A DNA stretch of 64,000 nt. It comes from an uncultured Phaeodactylibacter sp. GTDB lineage: Bacteria > Bacteroidota > Bacteroidia > Chitinophagales > Saprospiraceae. Position numbers and translations under genes: made by a program. The stretch lies in NCBI GenBank assembly GCA_913057245.1, contig CAJXNH010000008.1, positions 53,092 to 117,091 on the forward strand, given 5' to 3'. Below, in pieces: positions 32,916 to 41,621 of this stretch. The notes beneath the pieces were generated by a model. The model was not told where the DNA came from, did no database searches, and worked only from the letters and a program-made list of their open reading frames with translations. Every line of letters starts with the position of its first letter. Within the stretch, counting starts at the first letter, position 1.

Positions 32916-32923
32916 TAATTTTG
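32916..32923 (+). promoter_or_regulatory. -7 element for the 32946 gene
   Basis: TAATTTTG, matching TAnnTTTG, 22 bases before the ATG. No well-spaced TTG because the preceding terminator occupies that position. Confidence 0.35.
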
Positions 32924-32945
32924 GCAAAGACTTACTTTATATACT

Positions 32946-33503
32946 ATGGAACCCCTCCGTCGTCTTTTCAACTGGCTGTTTCAGCTGCTTTTTGGACCAT
33001 CTAACGGGCCGGGAACCTTAAAGATCATCAAGCAAAACGTCTACACCATGATCAACAACATTACCTTCTCTACCGAGATGGACACCCTTTATCTGATCGA
33101 TAATGACCGGGCTATTCCTTTCTCTCTAGACAATAAAAAGGGCATCCTCATTGGCGTGCTTAAGGGGCAGCTCATGGTAGCTACCGATTTTGAGACCCCG
33201 TCCTCCCCGGAGCGCATCGAACTGGAAGATGGCCGGCAGGTTGGCTTCAGCCGTTCCAGAACAGAGGTGAAGCTTTCAACGGAAAAAACAGTATGGTCGG
33301 CGGCTTACCACCGGCAGCGGCGGGTGCTGTCTTTTATTGGGGCCACGGAGGTCGAGGTGCGCAGCAATAATGCGGAGTATGACTATAAGCCGGAACTGGT
33401 GTTTTTTGAATTGGACGGCCGGGTGCTTAACATTCAGCGCAAAGGCAATTCGATCGTGGTCAAAAGTATGGTTCTGGCGGAGACGGATGCTCCGGACCGT
33501 TAG
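32946..33503 (+). CDS. Unknown protein with amphipathic N-terminus
   Basis: 185 residues. Residues 1-20 (EPLRRLFNWLFQLLFGP) form an amphipathic or membrane-associating helix; the remainder is beta-rich (TLYLIDNDRAIPFSLDNKKG, KGQLMVATDFET, LVFFELDGRVLNIQRKG). No recognised family. The last 4 bases overlap the end of the convergent 33500-35005 gene. Confidence 0.6.
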   Translation: MEPLRRLFNWLFQLLFGPSNGPGTLKIIKQNVYTMINNITFSTEMDTLYLIDNDRAIPFSLDNKKGILIGVLKGQLMVATDFETPSSPERIELEDGRQVGFSRSRTEVKLSTEKTVWSAAYHRQRRVLSFIGATEVEVRSNNAEYDYKPELVFFELDGRVLNIQRKGNSIVVKSMVLAETDAPDR

Positions 33504-35005
33504 TTTTCAGGCTTTGTTTTTGCTCTAAGTACCATTTTTAGGGGGCGATTTTGCATTCTGCTTTCGAGCCAGTTCAGCATCAGGTCATCGAGTCCAAGGG
33601 GGATCCGCTCCGGCGGGTCGATTTTGTACTGCCCGAGCAGGCTGGAAAATTCCTCCAAAGTGCTCCTCCGGCTACCGAAAGGCTGATCGTACAGTTTCCT
33701 TAAGTACTTAGCGCAGGCTCTGAAAAAGCGGGTAGGCGTTTCAGTCTTCTGCTGCCGTATGCTGCGCTGAAGGGCTCGCAGTCCGGAATCAAACTCGTCA
33801 ATTTCATCCAGAGCATAAGTGGCCATGAGGCGGATGAGCAGGGTGGCCAGGCGAAACTGCTCGCTTTCCACCTTCCGGTTGTAGTGTTGCAATACTTTGT
33901 CCGCCCATGTCCGGCATTCCTGATGCTGCTCCAGGATGAGCAAAAGTACCGTAACGTTGAAGGCGATAATCAGCTGGCTTACCGGATTCAATTTGTAAGT
34001 GGTGATGCCTTCTTCTACCCGTTGCAGTAAGCGCTCGTATCCTTCCTCAATGCCCAGGTTGATGTGGTAAAGCAGCTGGTAGTTGGTCAGTTGTTTGAAA
34101 ACCAGCACCTGATCGTGGTAGCTGCCCGCTTCCTCCTGCTGTATTTTGGTCAGCAACTGTTCAAACTGATCATACTTTTTCTGGCTGTAGGAGGCATGCA
34201 GCAGGTTGAAGGCATCGGCCAGATAGCGGTTGTATTCCTCGTCTTTGATATGTGGGTACTCATCCCACCATTCCACCATCTTAGCGTAGTAGGTATTGGC
34301 TTGTTCCACATCGCCAATCAGGTCATTAAGCAGAGCATGGCTTTGCAAAAACCGGCGTTGCGCATGCGCTGTAGAAGGCAGGGGCGCAGATTGTGCCTTC
34401 AGCTGTTCCGCATAAGCAGCGCTGCTGGCCTTACGGTCGGTCGCCTGACGCTGCTCTTTAGCCACCTGTATTTTGTAGGCCAGCGATAGGTAGCGCAGCT
34501 CCTCATTAATATGGCGTATGTACTCATCCTTATCTGCCAGCAGGTCTTCAATTTGCGAACCGTAGTCGCCCTGCTTCATTGTCCAGACATAATTCAGCTG
34601 CTCCCGGCTGATCTCCAGAAGCGCCAGCTGATCGTCCAGGTCCCTGGCCAAAGCTTTGGCTTGCCCCAGCCGCTCCTCGCTTTGGTGGTACAGCCCTCTT
34701 TGGTAAAGGTATTTGGCATCAAGCAGCATTTCCTTGATCCGGGCGGCTTTGGATTTAGAGCTGTTGTAGTCCCGCATGCTTTTCAGGATCGCGTTATACA
34801 GGTAGTGCTTATCGGTGGGCAGGCTGCTGCCAAACTTTTGCTGTAGCTTTTCTTCTTCATAGGCTTCCATCCGGTTGATGGCCTTAAAAAGGTCCAGGTA
34901 GCGGCTACTGCTGCGCCCGCTTTTCTTTGCGTCCAGTGAAAAATAGCGCTTTTCGGATTTCGACATGGATTGTATGAGGTCGAACAGGTCATTTTGATGC
35001 TTCAT
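33500..35005 (-). CDS. Unknown TPR-like helical protein
   Basis: 501 residues, all-helical in appearance. The N-terminus holds a conserved-looking SMSKSEKRYFSLDAKKSG motif. Solenoid-like helices follow (LLDAKYLYQRGLYHQSEERL, LKAQSAPLPSTAHAQRRFLQ, QHYNRKVESEQFRLATLLIR). No signal peptide or TM, so cytoplasmic. Similar KSEKRYF proteins occur in Saprospiria-like genomes without assigned function. It may be a scaffold. Confidence is in the gene, not the function. Confidence 0.75.
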   Translation of the reverse strand: MKHQNDLFDLIQSMSKSEKRYFSLDAKKSGRSSSRYLDLFKAINRMEAYEEEKLQQKFGSSLPTDKHYLYNAILKSMRDYNSSKSKAARIKEMLLDAKYLYQRGLYHQSEERLGQAKALARDLDDQLALLEISREQLNYVWTMKQGDYGSQIEDLLADKDEYIRHINEELRYLSLAYKIQVAKEQRQATDRKASSAAYAEQLKAQSAPLPSTAHAQRRFLQSHALLNDLIGDVEQANTYYAKMVEWWDEYPHIKDEEYNRYLADAFNLLHASYSQKKYDQFEQLLTKIQQEEAGSYHDQVLVFKQLTNYQLLYHINLGIEEGYERLLQRVEEGITTYKLNPVSQLIIAFNVTVLLLILEQHQECRTWADKVLQHYNRKVESEQFRLATLLIRLMATYALDEIDEFDSGLRALQRSIRQQKTETPTRFFRACAKYLRKLYDQPFGSRRSTLEEFSSLLGQYKIDPPERIPLGLDDLMLNWLESRMQNRPLKMVLRAKTKPEN

Positions 35006-35249
35006 GGTGCCGGTTAATAGTTATTTTATACCGTTTATTGGGTTTAAACTACCGTTTAGCGGCTTTTTGTGTATTTTTTTAAAATAATTCAAGTTTTTTT
35101 GAGGAGCTTAGGAATTTAATCTGATTTAGGGTGTTGTTGAGATGTAAGAAATTGAAAAACAGTATCTTGAAGAGGAATAAAACCTCTTTGAGTACAAATA
35201 TAAACGTTTTTTGAGTGATTAGAAGTTTAAAGTGGGTGGGGTTGGTGGT
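35006..35249. other. AT-rich gap, no gene seen
   Basis: The upstream region of the minus-strand 35005 gene, rich in A/T runs. I see no reading frame with coding character and no clear consensus promoter for that gene. Confidence 0.4.
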
Positions 35250-35280
35250 TTGAGCGGCGGGATCAATCCCCCTACATTTG
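35250..35280 (+). promoter_or_regulatory. Consensus promoter of a long structured leader
   Basis: TTG at 35250-35252 (within TTTG), a 20-base spacer, TACATTTG at 35273-35280. Transcription would start near 35286, about 530 bases ahead of the next gene at 35815. Confidence 0.65.
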
Positions 35281-35285
35281 TAACT

Positions 35286-35604
35286 GTAATTAGTCAACAA
35301 CGTTATTTGAAACACCGGGCACTACTAAGGTTAGAAACTTACTATGAGAAAATTTTCGTAGAGCAAATGTGCAGCCGTATTGTCCTCCGGGGCAGTCGGC
35401 TCCGCTCTCCGGAGTTCGGGTGAGAACCTGAAAAAAGCTATGAACAAGATATAACTGCCGAATCAGGCAGCTGAAGAATTTAGGGTGTTTTATTTTCAGA
35501 AGGGCGCGTCCACAACGGTGGGCACAACCTAATTGGAGATAAGTAGATAGTTGCTATTATTCCGGGCTGGGTAGGGGTTAAACCACTGCCCAGTTCTTTT
35601 TTTT
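35286..35604 (+). ncRNA. Structured leader or independent small RNA
   Basis: About 320 bases from a consensus promoter to an intrinsic terminator without a coding frame of note (the best is 18 codons). Hairpins include CTCCGG...CCGGAG around 35385-35415 and CTGCC-GAATCA-GGCAG near 35456-35472. It does not show the sequence marks of cobalamin, TPP, SAM or c-di-GMP riboswitches. It could be a regulatory leader of the 35815-40456 genes (terminator read-through) or a free-standing RNA. Confidence 0.45.
35567..35604 (+). terminator. Terminator or attenuator upstream of the surface-protein/CHAT genes
   Basis: CTGGG...GGT, loop, ACC...CCCAG, followed by TTCTTTTTTTT. No gene ends upstream on this strand. 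Beyond it (35605-35814) another inverted repeat, CCATCGGG...CCCGATGG, and the palindrome CCGGCAATTGCCGG precede the start codon. Confidence 0.7.
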
Positions 35605-35814
35605 GACAGCAACTAAAAAACCAAATGAAAAACCATCGGGACAAAGGCCGTCGTTATATCGGAGGGACAAACGGTGTGCCTGCCCGATGGTCCTGAAAAA
35701 GTTGTATTTTAGAGGCAGGAGGCTTTGGTGTAAGCCCAAAAGCTTTACCAAAAATACTCCTTGCAGAACATGTAGACTCCGGCAATTGCCGGCACCTAAA
35801 AACCACGAGCAACT

Positions 35815-37545
35815 ATGAACCTGAAATCTTTCCTCCTTACCCTGGGCTGGGTAGGTGCCTTCCTGTGCTTATTTGAGGGAACGGCGAATGCCCAAATTAC
35901 CGGTAATCTTAAGGATGCCGATGATCCGGCTGTTCTTACCCTCAACCTTGCCCCTCTGTCCCCACTTGAAGGGACCGATGTGCCTCAGCCATACCGGCAG
36001 CTTTTCCTGATTTTTAACGATGGCCAGTTTTACACTGCTGATGTACCTAATGCGGTATTCCAGCAGTCTCATGGCTTTGATGGCGCCATCCTTGGCGGCG
36101 CTACGGCGGAAGCGGTGGTCTTCTCCAAAGCTATTTACAGTGATGAAGATGGTGACCCGCCCCCCAAAATTGTGTCTGGGACCGGGCCAACGGTTGCAGC
36201 GGCCACTCCGGACAAAACCAAAGCTGTTCCCGATACGGCGCTTATCGCGATCACCCCTGATCATCCGGCGCTGATACCCAATGGCCGAACCGTGCTGACC
36301 GTCTCTGTGAAAAACGACAGCAACGGCGTTGTGTCTGCAGCAGCGCCATACAATGGATATCTATTGCTTTTCCACGAAAGCAAACTCACCGTTGAAACCG
36401 CCCGGCGCCTGAAAAAGAAAGGAGTAGGTGTCATTGAGAAGCTGGAGTTCTCCATATCCGAAACTGATTCCTTCATTGAGCAAAGTTCTGAAATTCTTGG
36501 TTTGCCCAATGCACTCAGATTAGATACTTATGATGTCGTAGGCCTGTCAGGCAGCAGTTCCGGAAATGGCTATCAGTCCCTTCAGGTCTTCCGGGTATCA
36601 GGTCTTCAGCCCGGTCAGGAGCAACACTTCTTCCTGCCTGTCTTCAACCGGAATGTACATTATGACTCTATTCCGGAAGGTGGCTCCGGTGCGGCCAGCT
36701 ACGCTGCAGTGCTGTTGCTGGAACCCGGCAACTTCAGCTTTCCTCAGCTGAGTGCTGAAGAAGCGGAAGGGGTAAGCAAACTCAACCTGTCTGCCCTGTT
36801 GGAGCAAGGCATACCACTTGCCACTTTAGGAGACCCATCGGATACGTTGACACTTGGAGCGTTGCAGCCGGCAGCTTACACGAGCGCCATGCAGAGCGTC
36901 CGCAGGTCCTATGATCCGAACCTCATTGAGCTTTGGGCGTGCGCCTGCCCGGATACGAGCCTTACCGGGCAAAAACTGCTGATCAAGGTCGCCTTTGAGA
37001 ATGAAGGAGCCGGGGCAACCGGTGCGGTAAAAGTGCGCATACCACTGCCTGCTGCTGTGGATGTGGCCAGCATTTCCGATCAGGAGCTGTTTTCTGTAGC
37101 GCCGGGTATTGAAACTTTTGATATTGAGAAAGACACTGCTGCCAATACGCTGACAGTCACTTTTCCCAAGCTAAGGCTTGCAGGCACGAGTGAGCACAAA
37201 AGCCTGGCTGCACGTTCCGGCTACTTTTCCTTTCTGGCCTATACCCGTTCGGGCACCGATATTATCACGCTGCCTCCTACACAGGCTTGCATAGCTTTCA
37301 GGGATGAAAATGCGCCCCCCGACACCTACAATAGTGAAGTGTGCACTCCGCGGGGCACCGTTACCCTGATTGACGAGGCAGGTATCGCTGCCAATGACCT
37401 GGCGCTTAGCTGTACTGTTTGTGAGGTGAAAATGGCAGAAGGTATCACGGTGCTGGGTATGCCACTGTGGCTGTTTTTGCTGCTTCTGGTAGTCGTCATT
37501 GGCGCCATTTTACTGGCGTTCTACAGCGATGACTGGCTGGGGTAA
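35815..37545 (+). CDS. Exported protein with C-terminal membrane anchor, partner of CHAT protease
   Basis: 576 residues. Signal peptide 1-26 (ending GTANAQ); a mostly beta-rich ectodomain; one C-terminal membrane helix about 543-567 (PLWLFLLLLVVVIGAILLAF) with a short acidic end. Residues about 370-480 (SYDPNLIELWACACPD, FENEGAGATGAVKVRIPLP) look like a DUF11-type fold of repeated-conjugate surface proteins. The CHAT gene starts 37 bases on and has the same layout of signal peptide plus C-terminal anchor, so the two may act together in the periplasm. No enzymatic motif seen. It could be a sensor or a protease substrate. Confidence 0.7.
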   Translation: MNLKSFLLTLGWVGAFLCLFEGTANAQITGNLKDADDPAVLTLNLAPLSPLEGTDVPQPYRQLFLIFNDGQFYTADVPNAVFQQSHGFDGAILGGATAEAVVFSKAIYSDEDGDPPPKIVSGTGPTVAAATPDKTKAVPDTALIAITPDHPALIPNGRTVLTVSVKNDSNGVVSAAAPYNGYLLLFHESKLTVETARRLKKKGVGVIEKLEFSISETDSFIEQSSEILGLPNALRLDTYDVVGLSGSSSGNGYQSLQVFRVSGLQPGQEQHFFLPVFNRNVHYDSIPEGGSGAASYAAVLLLEPGNFSFPQLSAEEAEGVSKLNLSALLEQGIPLATLGDPSDTLTLGALQPAAYTSAMQSVRRSYDPNLIELWACACPDTSLTGQKLLIKVAFENEGAGATGAVKVRIPLPAAVDVASISDQELFSVAPGIETFDIEKDTAANTLTVTFPKLRLAGTSEHKSLAARSGYFSFLAYTRSGTDIITLPPTQACIAFRDENAPPDTYNSEVCTPRGTVTLIDEAGIAANDLALSCTVCEVKMAEGITVLGMPLWLFLLLLVVVIGAILLAFYSDDWLG

Positions 37546-37582
37546 CCCATTTTCTTAAGTTTTTCGCACAACCCTCCTCCTT

Positions 37583-40456
37583 ATGAAAACTACGATTCAG
37601 GGGCTGCTGCTTTGTTTCGCCCTACTTCCTTTTCTATCGGCCCATGCATCCGTTGGCCTGGATTCCCTTGGACAAGTTTACCAGGCACAGGCTATCGCCG
37701 CTATCGATGAGCAAGACCGGGATTGTTTTTTCGCAATGCTGGAGAATGCCGGAGCGGCTTTCCAAAGTACTGACGACCTGGAAGGCTGGCTGAAATTGTA
37801 CAAGGAAGCGGGCAAGGCCCTGCGGCAAAGTGACTGGGCAGATGCTGTGCAACAGTCGGTACTGGTGATGCAGCAAGGGCTAAAAAAGAATTTCGGCCGC
37901 TCACCGGATACCCCGGAGGAGTGGGATGCCTTAATCTGGCTGCATGTCAATCTGGGGTATATACATTTGCACTATCAGGACGATTATCAAAACGCCCTCG
38001 TGCAATACGAAACGGCCAGCCGGCTCTTCCAGCGTCATTTTGAAGAAGAAGACTACTACACGGTCAACTACATCTATCGGCCCTTAGCCAACCTGTACAG
38101 CCGCTTCGGTGATTTTCAGACCGCCATCGGGCTGCTTCGTACGGCTTACCGTTTCTTTAAAGATACCGGCCGTACTGCTGCTCAGGCCAAAGTCCTGAAT
38201 GACCTGGCTATCGCGGAGGAACTGGCCGGGGAGCCGGATGCTGCCTTGGGGCATATTGAAGCAGCCCTGAATCTGGAAAACCTTTCGGCCAAAGACCTGG
38301 TGCTGCTGCATAGCGCACGGGCAAGAGTGCTTGGGGTGTTGGGCCGGCACGAAGCGGCACTGCACGCTATTGACGCTGCGTTTTCCCATTTGCCGAAAGT
38401 GGAACAGGTGCCACCTGCTTACCTTCGCGAGTGGGAGGGTTCCCTCTGGAATGTCCGGGGCAGCATCAATGCAGCACTCCAACGGTGGGCAGCCTCCGCG
38501 CAGGATTTTGCCGAAGGCGAAGCCATCCTGCGCACCTCCGGCGAGGTCAGCTACCGGCGCTCCCTGGGGAAACTGCTGGTAGACAAAGGCGAGATGCTGC
38601 GGCAAAAAGGGGCTTATCAGACAGCCGCAAAGTGCCACCAATCGGCTATGGAAGCCCTGCTGCCCGGCTACCGTTTCCATCACTGGCAGGAATTGCCCGC
38701 GCTGGAGCTGCTCTATGCCGAAAATACCTTCTCAGAAGCCCTGACCGGCTGGGCCAATAGCCTGTGGGCATGGTACGAACAGGAGGGCGGGCAGGAGAAA
38801 CTGGAGCCTGTGCTGCAAGCCTGCAAGCTGATTTTTGAAGTCGAGCAAATGCTGCGCCGCCGCTATCAGGGCGAATCGGCTAAGCTGTCGAGTGTGCAGG
38901 GTATCCGGGCGCGGACCGAGCTTGGTGTCCGTACCGCTTTGGAACTTTGGGCACAGACCCGTCAGCCGGGCTACAAGGAAGCAGCGTTTGAGCTGGCGGA
39001 GCAGAGCAAAAGCTTGTTGTTGCGGGAAGCCATGCAAAAGGCCAATGCCGAAAGACAGGCTGACCTGCCGGCTGCGGTCCTGCAAAGAGAGCGGGCGCTT
39101 CAGCAAGCCCTGGCTGATGTTGAAGAAAAGTGGTTCCGCCTGCAATTGGAAGAAGGCAATGCAGGCTCACTGGAGGAAGCTGAAGCAGCGTTGTTCGAGC
39201 AGCGGCAGTCTTATGCCGCCTGGATCGATAGCCTGGAACAGCATTACCCGGATTATTACCAGCGCAAGTACGACCTGGAGGTGGCTACCCTGGCAGAGGT
39301 ACAGCAGGATTTGCTACGGCCGGGGCAGGCGCTGGTGGAGTACTTTACCGGCAGCAGCCTGAGCTGTGCTTTTGTGGTTACCCAAGATCAGTTGGAAGTC
39401 ATTCCTCTGGATGCCTCTTATCCGCTGACGGAGCAAGTAAGCACTTGGCGTTCTGCAATCGAGGGGTTTCAGTTCAGCAGCGCTGACCGGCAGGCGCTCT
39501 GCGAAACATACCGGCAGGTGGGGCACGAATTGTATGAGGTATTGCTGTCGCCTCTTGAAGCGCAGTTGGAGCTGCCGGAGCAGTTGATTATTGTGCCGGG
39601 CGGGGTGCTGGGGCTTCTGCCCTTTGATGCGCTTTTGACGGAGCCGGCCGGGCATTGCAATTTCTCTGCGATGCCATACCTGATCAACCGTTACGAAATC
39701 AGCTATGCTTACGCTGCGACTTTCCAGCGTACCGTGCAGCAGCGTGCGGTGAAGGGAAAGGGGCTTGCGGCTTTCGCACCGGATTTTGACGGCCGGGGCG
39801 GGTTCGGCGCACTAGCCTACAATCAGCCGCAGGCCGCAGCGGTAGCCGGCTTGTTCAGAGGGCGGGCATTCTTAGGGCCGGATGCGACGCGGGCGCAATT
39901 GCATGCAGTGGCAGCAGAGGCAGGCGTGCTGCACTTTTCCACGCACGCCCAAGCCAATACGGAAACGGGCAATTTTTCCTTCATCGTTTTTGCAGATGGG
40001 AAGGGCGGCTATGATTCCCTTTTTGTGAAAGACATTTACCTGCTGCCCCTTCAGGCTGAAATGGTCGTGCTGAATGGGTGCGAGACCTTTGTGGGCCAAT
40101 GGTACGATGGGGAAGGCGTTATCAACCTGGCGCGGAGTTTCCTGGCGGCTGGTGCCAACAGTGTGATCTCTTCTCTGTGGTCCATCAATGACGATGAAAG
40201 CTCCCATGTGATGGAAACCTTTTATGCCGGGCTAAGCGCCGGTCAGGCCCGCTCGGCAGCACTGCGCTCAGCAAAGTTGGAGCAGGTGGCTTCCGGTGGT
40301 AAATTAGGGGCGCACCCGGTTTACTGGGCGGCTTTTCATGCGGTGGGCAAACCGGGGAAGCTGCCTGCTTCCGGTGGGGGATCCGGCCTGCTGCTATGGA
40401 GTGTGGTGATTAGTGGCCTGCTGCTGGGCGTGGTGTACTGGCGTTTTCAGCTGTAA
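37583..40456 (+). CDS. Exported TPR-CHAT cysteine protease with C-terminal membrane anchor
   Basis: 957 residues. Signal peptide 1-22 (LLLCFALLPFLSAHA); TPR repeats about 110-420 (ALVQYETASRLFQRHFE, GDFQTAIGLLRTAYRFF, EPDAALGHIEAALN); a helical linker; and a caspase-related CHAT domain about 640-930 with His788 (LHFSTHAQAN) and Cys833 (VVLNGCETF), plus the family motifs GEGVINLARSFLAAGA and SLWSINDDESS. A final membrane helix lies about 935-953. CHAT proteases often act on a partner protein after TPR-mediated recognition. The signal peptide would place it in the periplasm, unlike the cytoplasmic Csx29 of type III-E CRISPR. Likely one transcript with the 35815 gene. Confidence 0.88.
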   Translation: MKTTIQGLLLCFALLPFLSAHASVGLDSLGQVYQAQAIAAIDEQDRDCFFAMLENAGAAFQSTDDLEGWLKLYKEAGKALRQSDWADAVQQSVLVMQQGLKKNFGRSPDTPEEWDALIWLHVNLGYIHLHYQDDYQNALVQYETASRLFQRHFEEEDYYTVNYIYRPLANLYSRFGDFQTAIGLLRTAYRFFKDTGRTAAQAKVLNDLAIAEELAGEPDAALGHIEAALNLENLSAKDLVLLHSARARVLGVLGRHEAALHAIDAAFSHLPKVEQVPPAYLREWEGSLWNVRGSINAALQRWAASAQDFAEGEAILRTSGEVSYRRSLGKLLVDKGEMLRQKGAYQTAAKCHQSAMEALLPGYRFHHWQELPALELLYAENTFSEALTGWANSLWAWYEQEGGQEKLEPVLQACKLIFEVEQMLRRRYQGESAKLSSVQGIRARTELGVRTALELWAQTRQPGYKEAAFELAEQSKSLLLREAMQKANAERQADLPAAVLQRERALQQALADVEEKWFRLQLEEGNAGSLEEAEAALFEQRQSYAAWIDSLEQHYPDYYQRKYDLEVATLAEVQQDLLRPGQALVEYFTGSSLSCAFVVTQDQLEVIPLDASYPLTEQVSTWRSAIEGFQFSSADRQALCETYRQVGHELYEVLLSPLEAQLELPEQLIIVPGGVLGLLPFDALLTEPAGHCNFSAMPYLINRYEISYAYAATFQRTVQQRAVKGKGLAAFAPDFDGRGGFGALAYNQPQAAAVAGLFRGRAFLGPDATRAQLHAVAAEAGVLHFSTHAQANTETGNFSFIVFADGKGGYDSLFVKDIYLLPLQAEMVVLNGCETFVGQWYDGEGVINLARSFLAAGANSVISSLWSINDDESSHVMETFYAGLSAGQARSAALRSAKLEQVASGGKLGAHPVYWAAFHAVGKPGKLPASGGGSGLLLWSVVISGLLLGVVYWRFQL

Positions 40457-40592
40457 CAAAGCTTCCTCCTGTTTAGCATAGATTACTTTCGAAAACAGAC
40501 CGCGTTAAATGGCTGGAAGGAAAGAATTCGGATGGTCAATTGATAATTCAGTTGAAATAGTCTATTTTATGGAGCAAATTTAATTTTTGAAT

Positions 40593-41183
40593 ATGCCGAC
40601 CAAACTACAAATAAGCATAGAAGACTTAAATCCGGAGTGGATCAGAAAGCTTAAGGAACGCTATAATAATGCGCGGCTGGAAATTATCGTGCACGAGGAT
40701 GGAGAAGTAAAGGCAATGAGCGAATCACAGTTTTGGAGCATAATTGAAACATTGGATTGGTCAAAGGGGGAAAACGATGAGGCTATACTGGCACCCGCAG
40801 TGGAAAAGCTATCAAAGTTCCCGGTAAGAGATATAGAGCGCTTTCAGGATATACTTGCCGAAAAGCTATTTCATTTGGACAAGCAAGCTTACGCTGAACA
40901 AATTGGTACTTACGCTTATGGAGGAGACCGGAATTTCTCAGTAGATACCTTTTTATATGCCCGAGCCTGTGTTGTTGCGAATGGAGAGGCGTTTTACCGG
41001 GCAGTGCTTCGCGATCCAGCTAAAATGCCCCGGGAGTATACCTTCGAGCCGCTGCTTTACCTGGCAGGTCTGGCCTTCGAGAAAAAGACCGGGGCTGAAT
41101 GGGACTATCTTCCTGCCATGAGCTACGAAACCTATTCTAATCGGGATGGATGGGGTGGGAAAAGTTGGCTGGATAACCTTTGA
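40593..41183 (+). CDS. DUF4240-domain protein, possible immunity protein
   Basis: 196 residues from ATG 40593. A DUF4240 domain covers about 45-165: SESQFWSIIETLDW, then FQDILAEKLFHLDKQAYAEQ, and FLYARACVVANGEAFYRAVL. DUF4240 proteins are frequently found beside polymorphic-toxin modules. The next gene, a URI-type nuclease-like protein, begins 2 bases after this stop. The pairing suggests an immunity or antitoxin role, though the domain is biochemically uncharacterised. Codon use here is more AT-rich than in the flanking genes. Confidence 0.75.
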   Translation: MPTKLQISIEDLNPEWIRKLKERYNNARLEIIVHEDGEVKAMSESQFWSIIETLDWSKGENDEAILAPAVEKLSKFPVRDIERFQDILAEKLFHLDKQAYAEQIGTYAYGGDRNFSVDTFLYARACVVANGEAFYRAVLRDPAKMPREYTFEPLLYLAGLAFEKKTGAEWDYLPAMSYETYSNRDGWGGKSWLDNL

Positions 41184-41184
41184 A

Positions 41185-41493
41185 ATGATGTCGTCTAAAC
41201 ACGGAAACAGCTATAGTAACGAGAATGATCACCACCTTTATGCTATACAGGACCGAAAGCGAAAGGGGATATACAAGTATGGTGTTTGTGGAAGACCTCT
41301 TAATAAAGATGGATCTTCTCCCAGGGCTAATGAACAAGTCAGGCTATATAATCGCGTAGTGGGTTGGGCCAGGTTCTTTAGCCAAATCATACTGACTGGC
41401 ATAAAAGGTAGAAGAGCAGCAGAAGAAAAAGAAGCACAATATATTGAGGATTACCGGGCTCAGTATGGCGAAAATCCTCCGGGGAATCAATAA
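41185..41493 (+). CDS. Stand-alone GIY-YIG/URI nuclease toxin-like protein
   Basis: 102 residues from ATG 41185 (a second ATG is at 41188). The layout is that of URI-fold toxin tips: HHLYAIQDRKRKGIYKYGVC (the YAI and YKYGV strands of the GIY-YIG motif), PLNKDGSSPRANEQV, a helix, ILTGIKGRRAAEEKEAQYIE (catalytic-type Arg and Glu), and a final YGENPPGNQ. Usually this domain ends large Rhs or other secreted proteins; here no delivery domain is present. Preceded by the DUF4240 gene with only 2 bases between. Either a displaced cassette or an intracellular toxin. AT-rich codons suggest acquisition by transfer. Confidence 0.72.
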   Translation: MMSSKHGNSYSNENDHHLYAIQDRKRKGIYKYGVCGRPLNKDGSSPRANEQVRLYNRVVGWARFFSQIILTGIKGRRAAEEKEAQYIEDYRAQYGENPPGNQ

Positions 41494-41621
41494 GGATAAT
41501 TGCTTTATGAGGGTTGTTTAAGAAAAGCCTGATTGAGCCGTAAATGCCTTACCATTCAAAGTGCTGCATTTGCAAGGGCTTTAGGGGCAAGGAAACTAGC
41601 AAGTAATTCGGTCTAGTCACA

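Noticed and set aside
35381..35420. Fragment of tmRNA or a tRNA, because of the GC-rich hairpin near GTTCGGG
   Set aside because: No T-arm consensus, no CCA end and no tmRNA tag-peptide codons can be arranged.
35603..35818. A 71-codon frame just before the 35815 gene
   Set aside because: It passes through inverted repeats and overlaps the start of the next gene; its Arg/Cys/Pro-rich composition looks non-coding.
35815..40456. Type III-E CRISPR component, because of the TPR-CHAT protease
   Set aside because: No gRAMP/Cas7-11, no array, and the CHAT protein has a signal peptide and membrane anchor, unlike Csx29.
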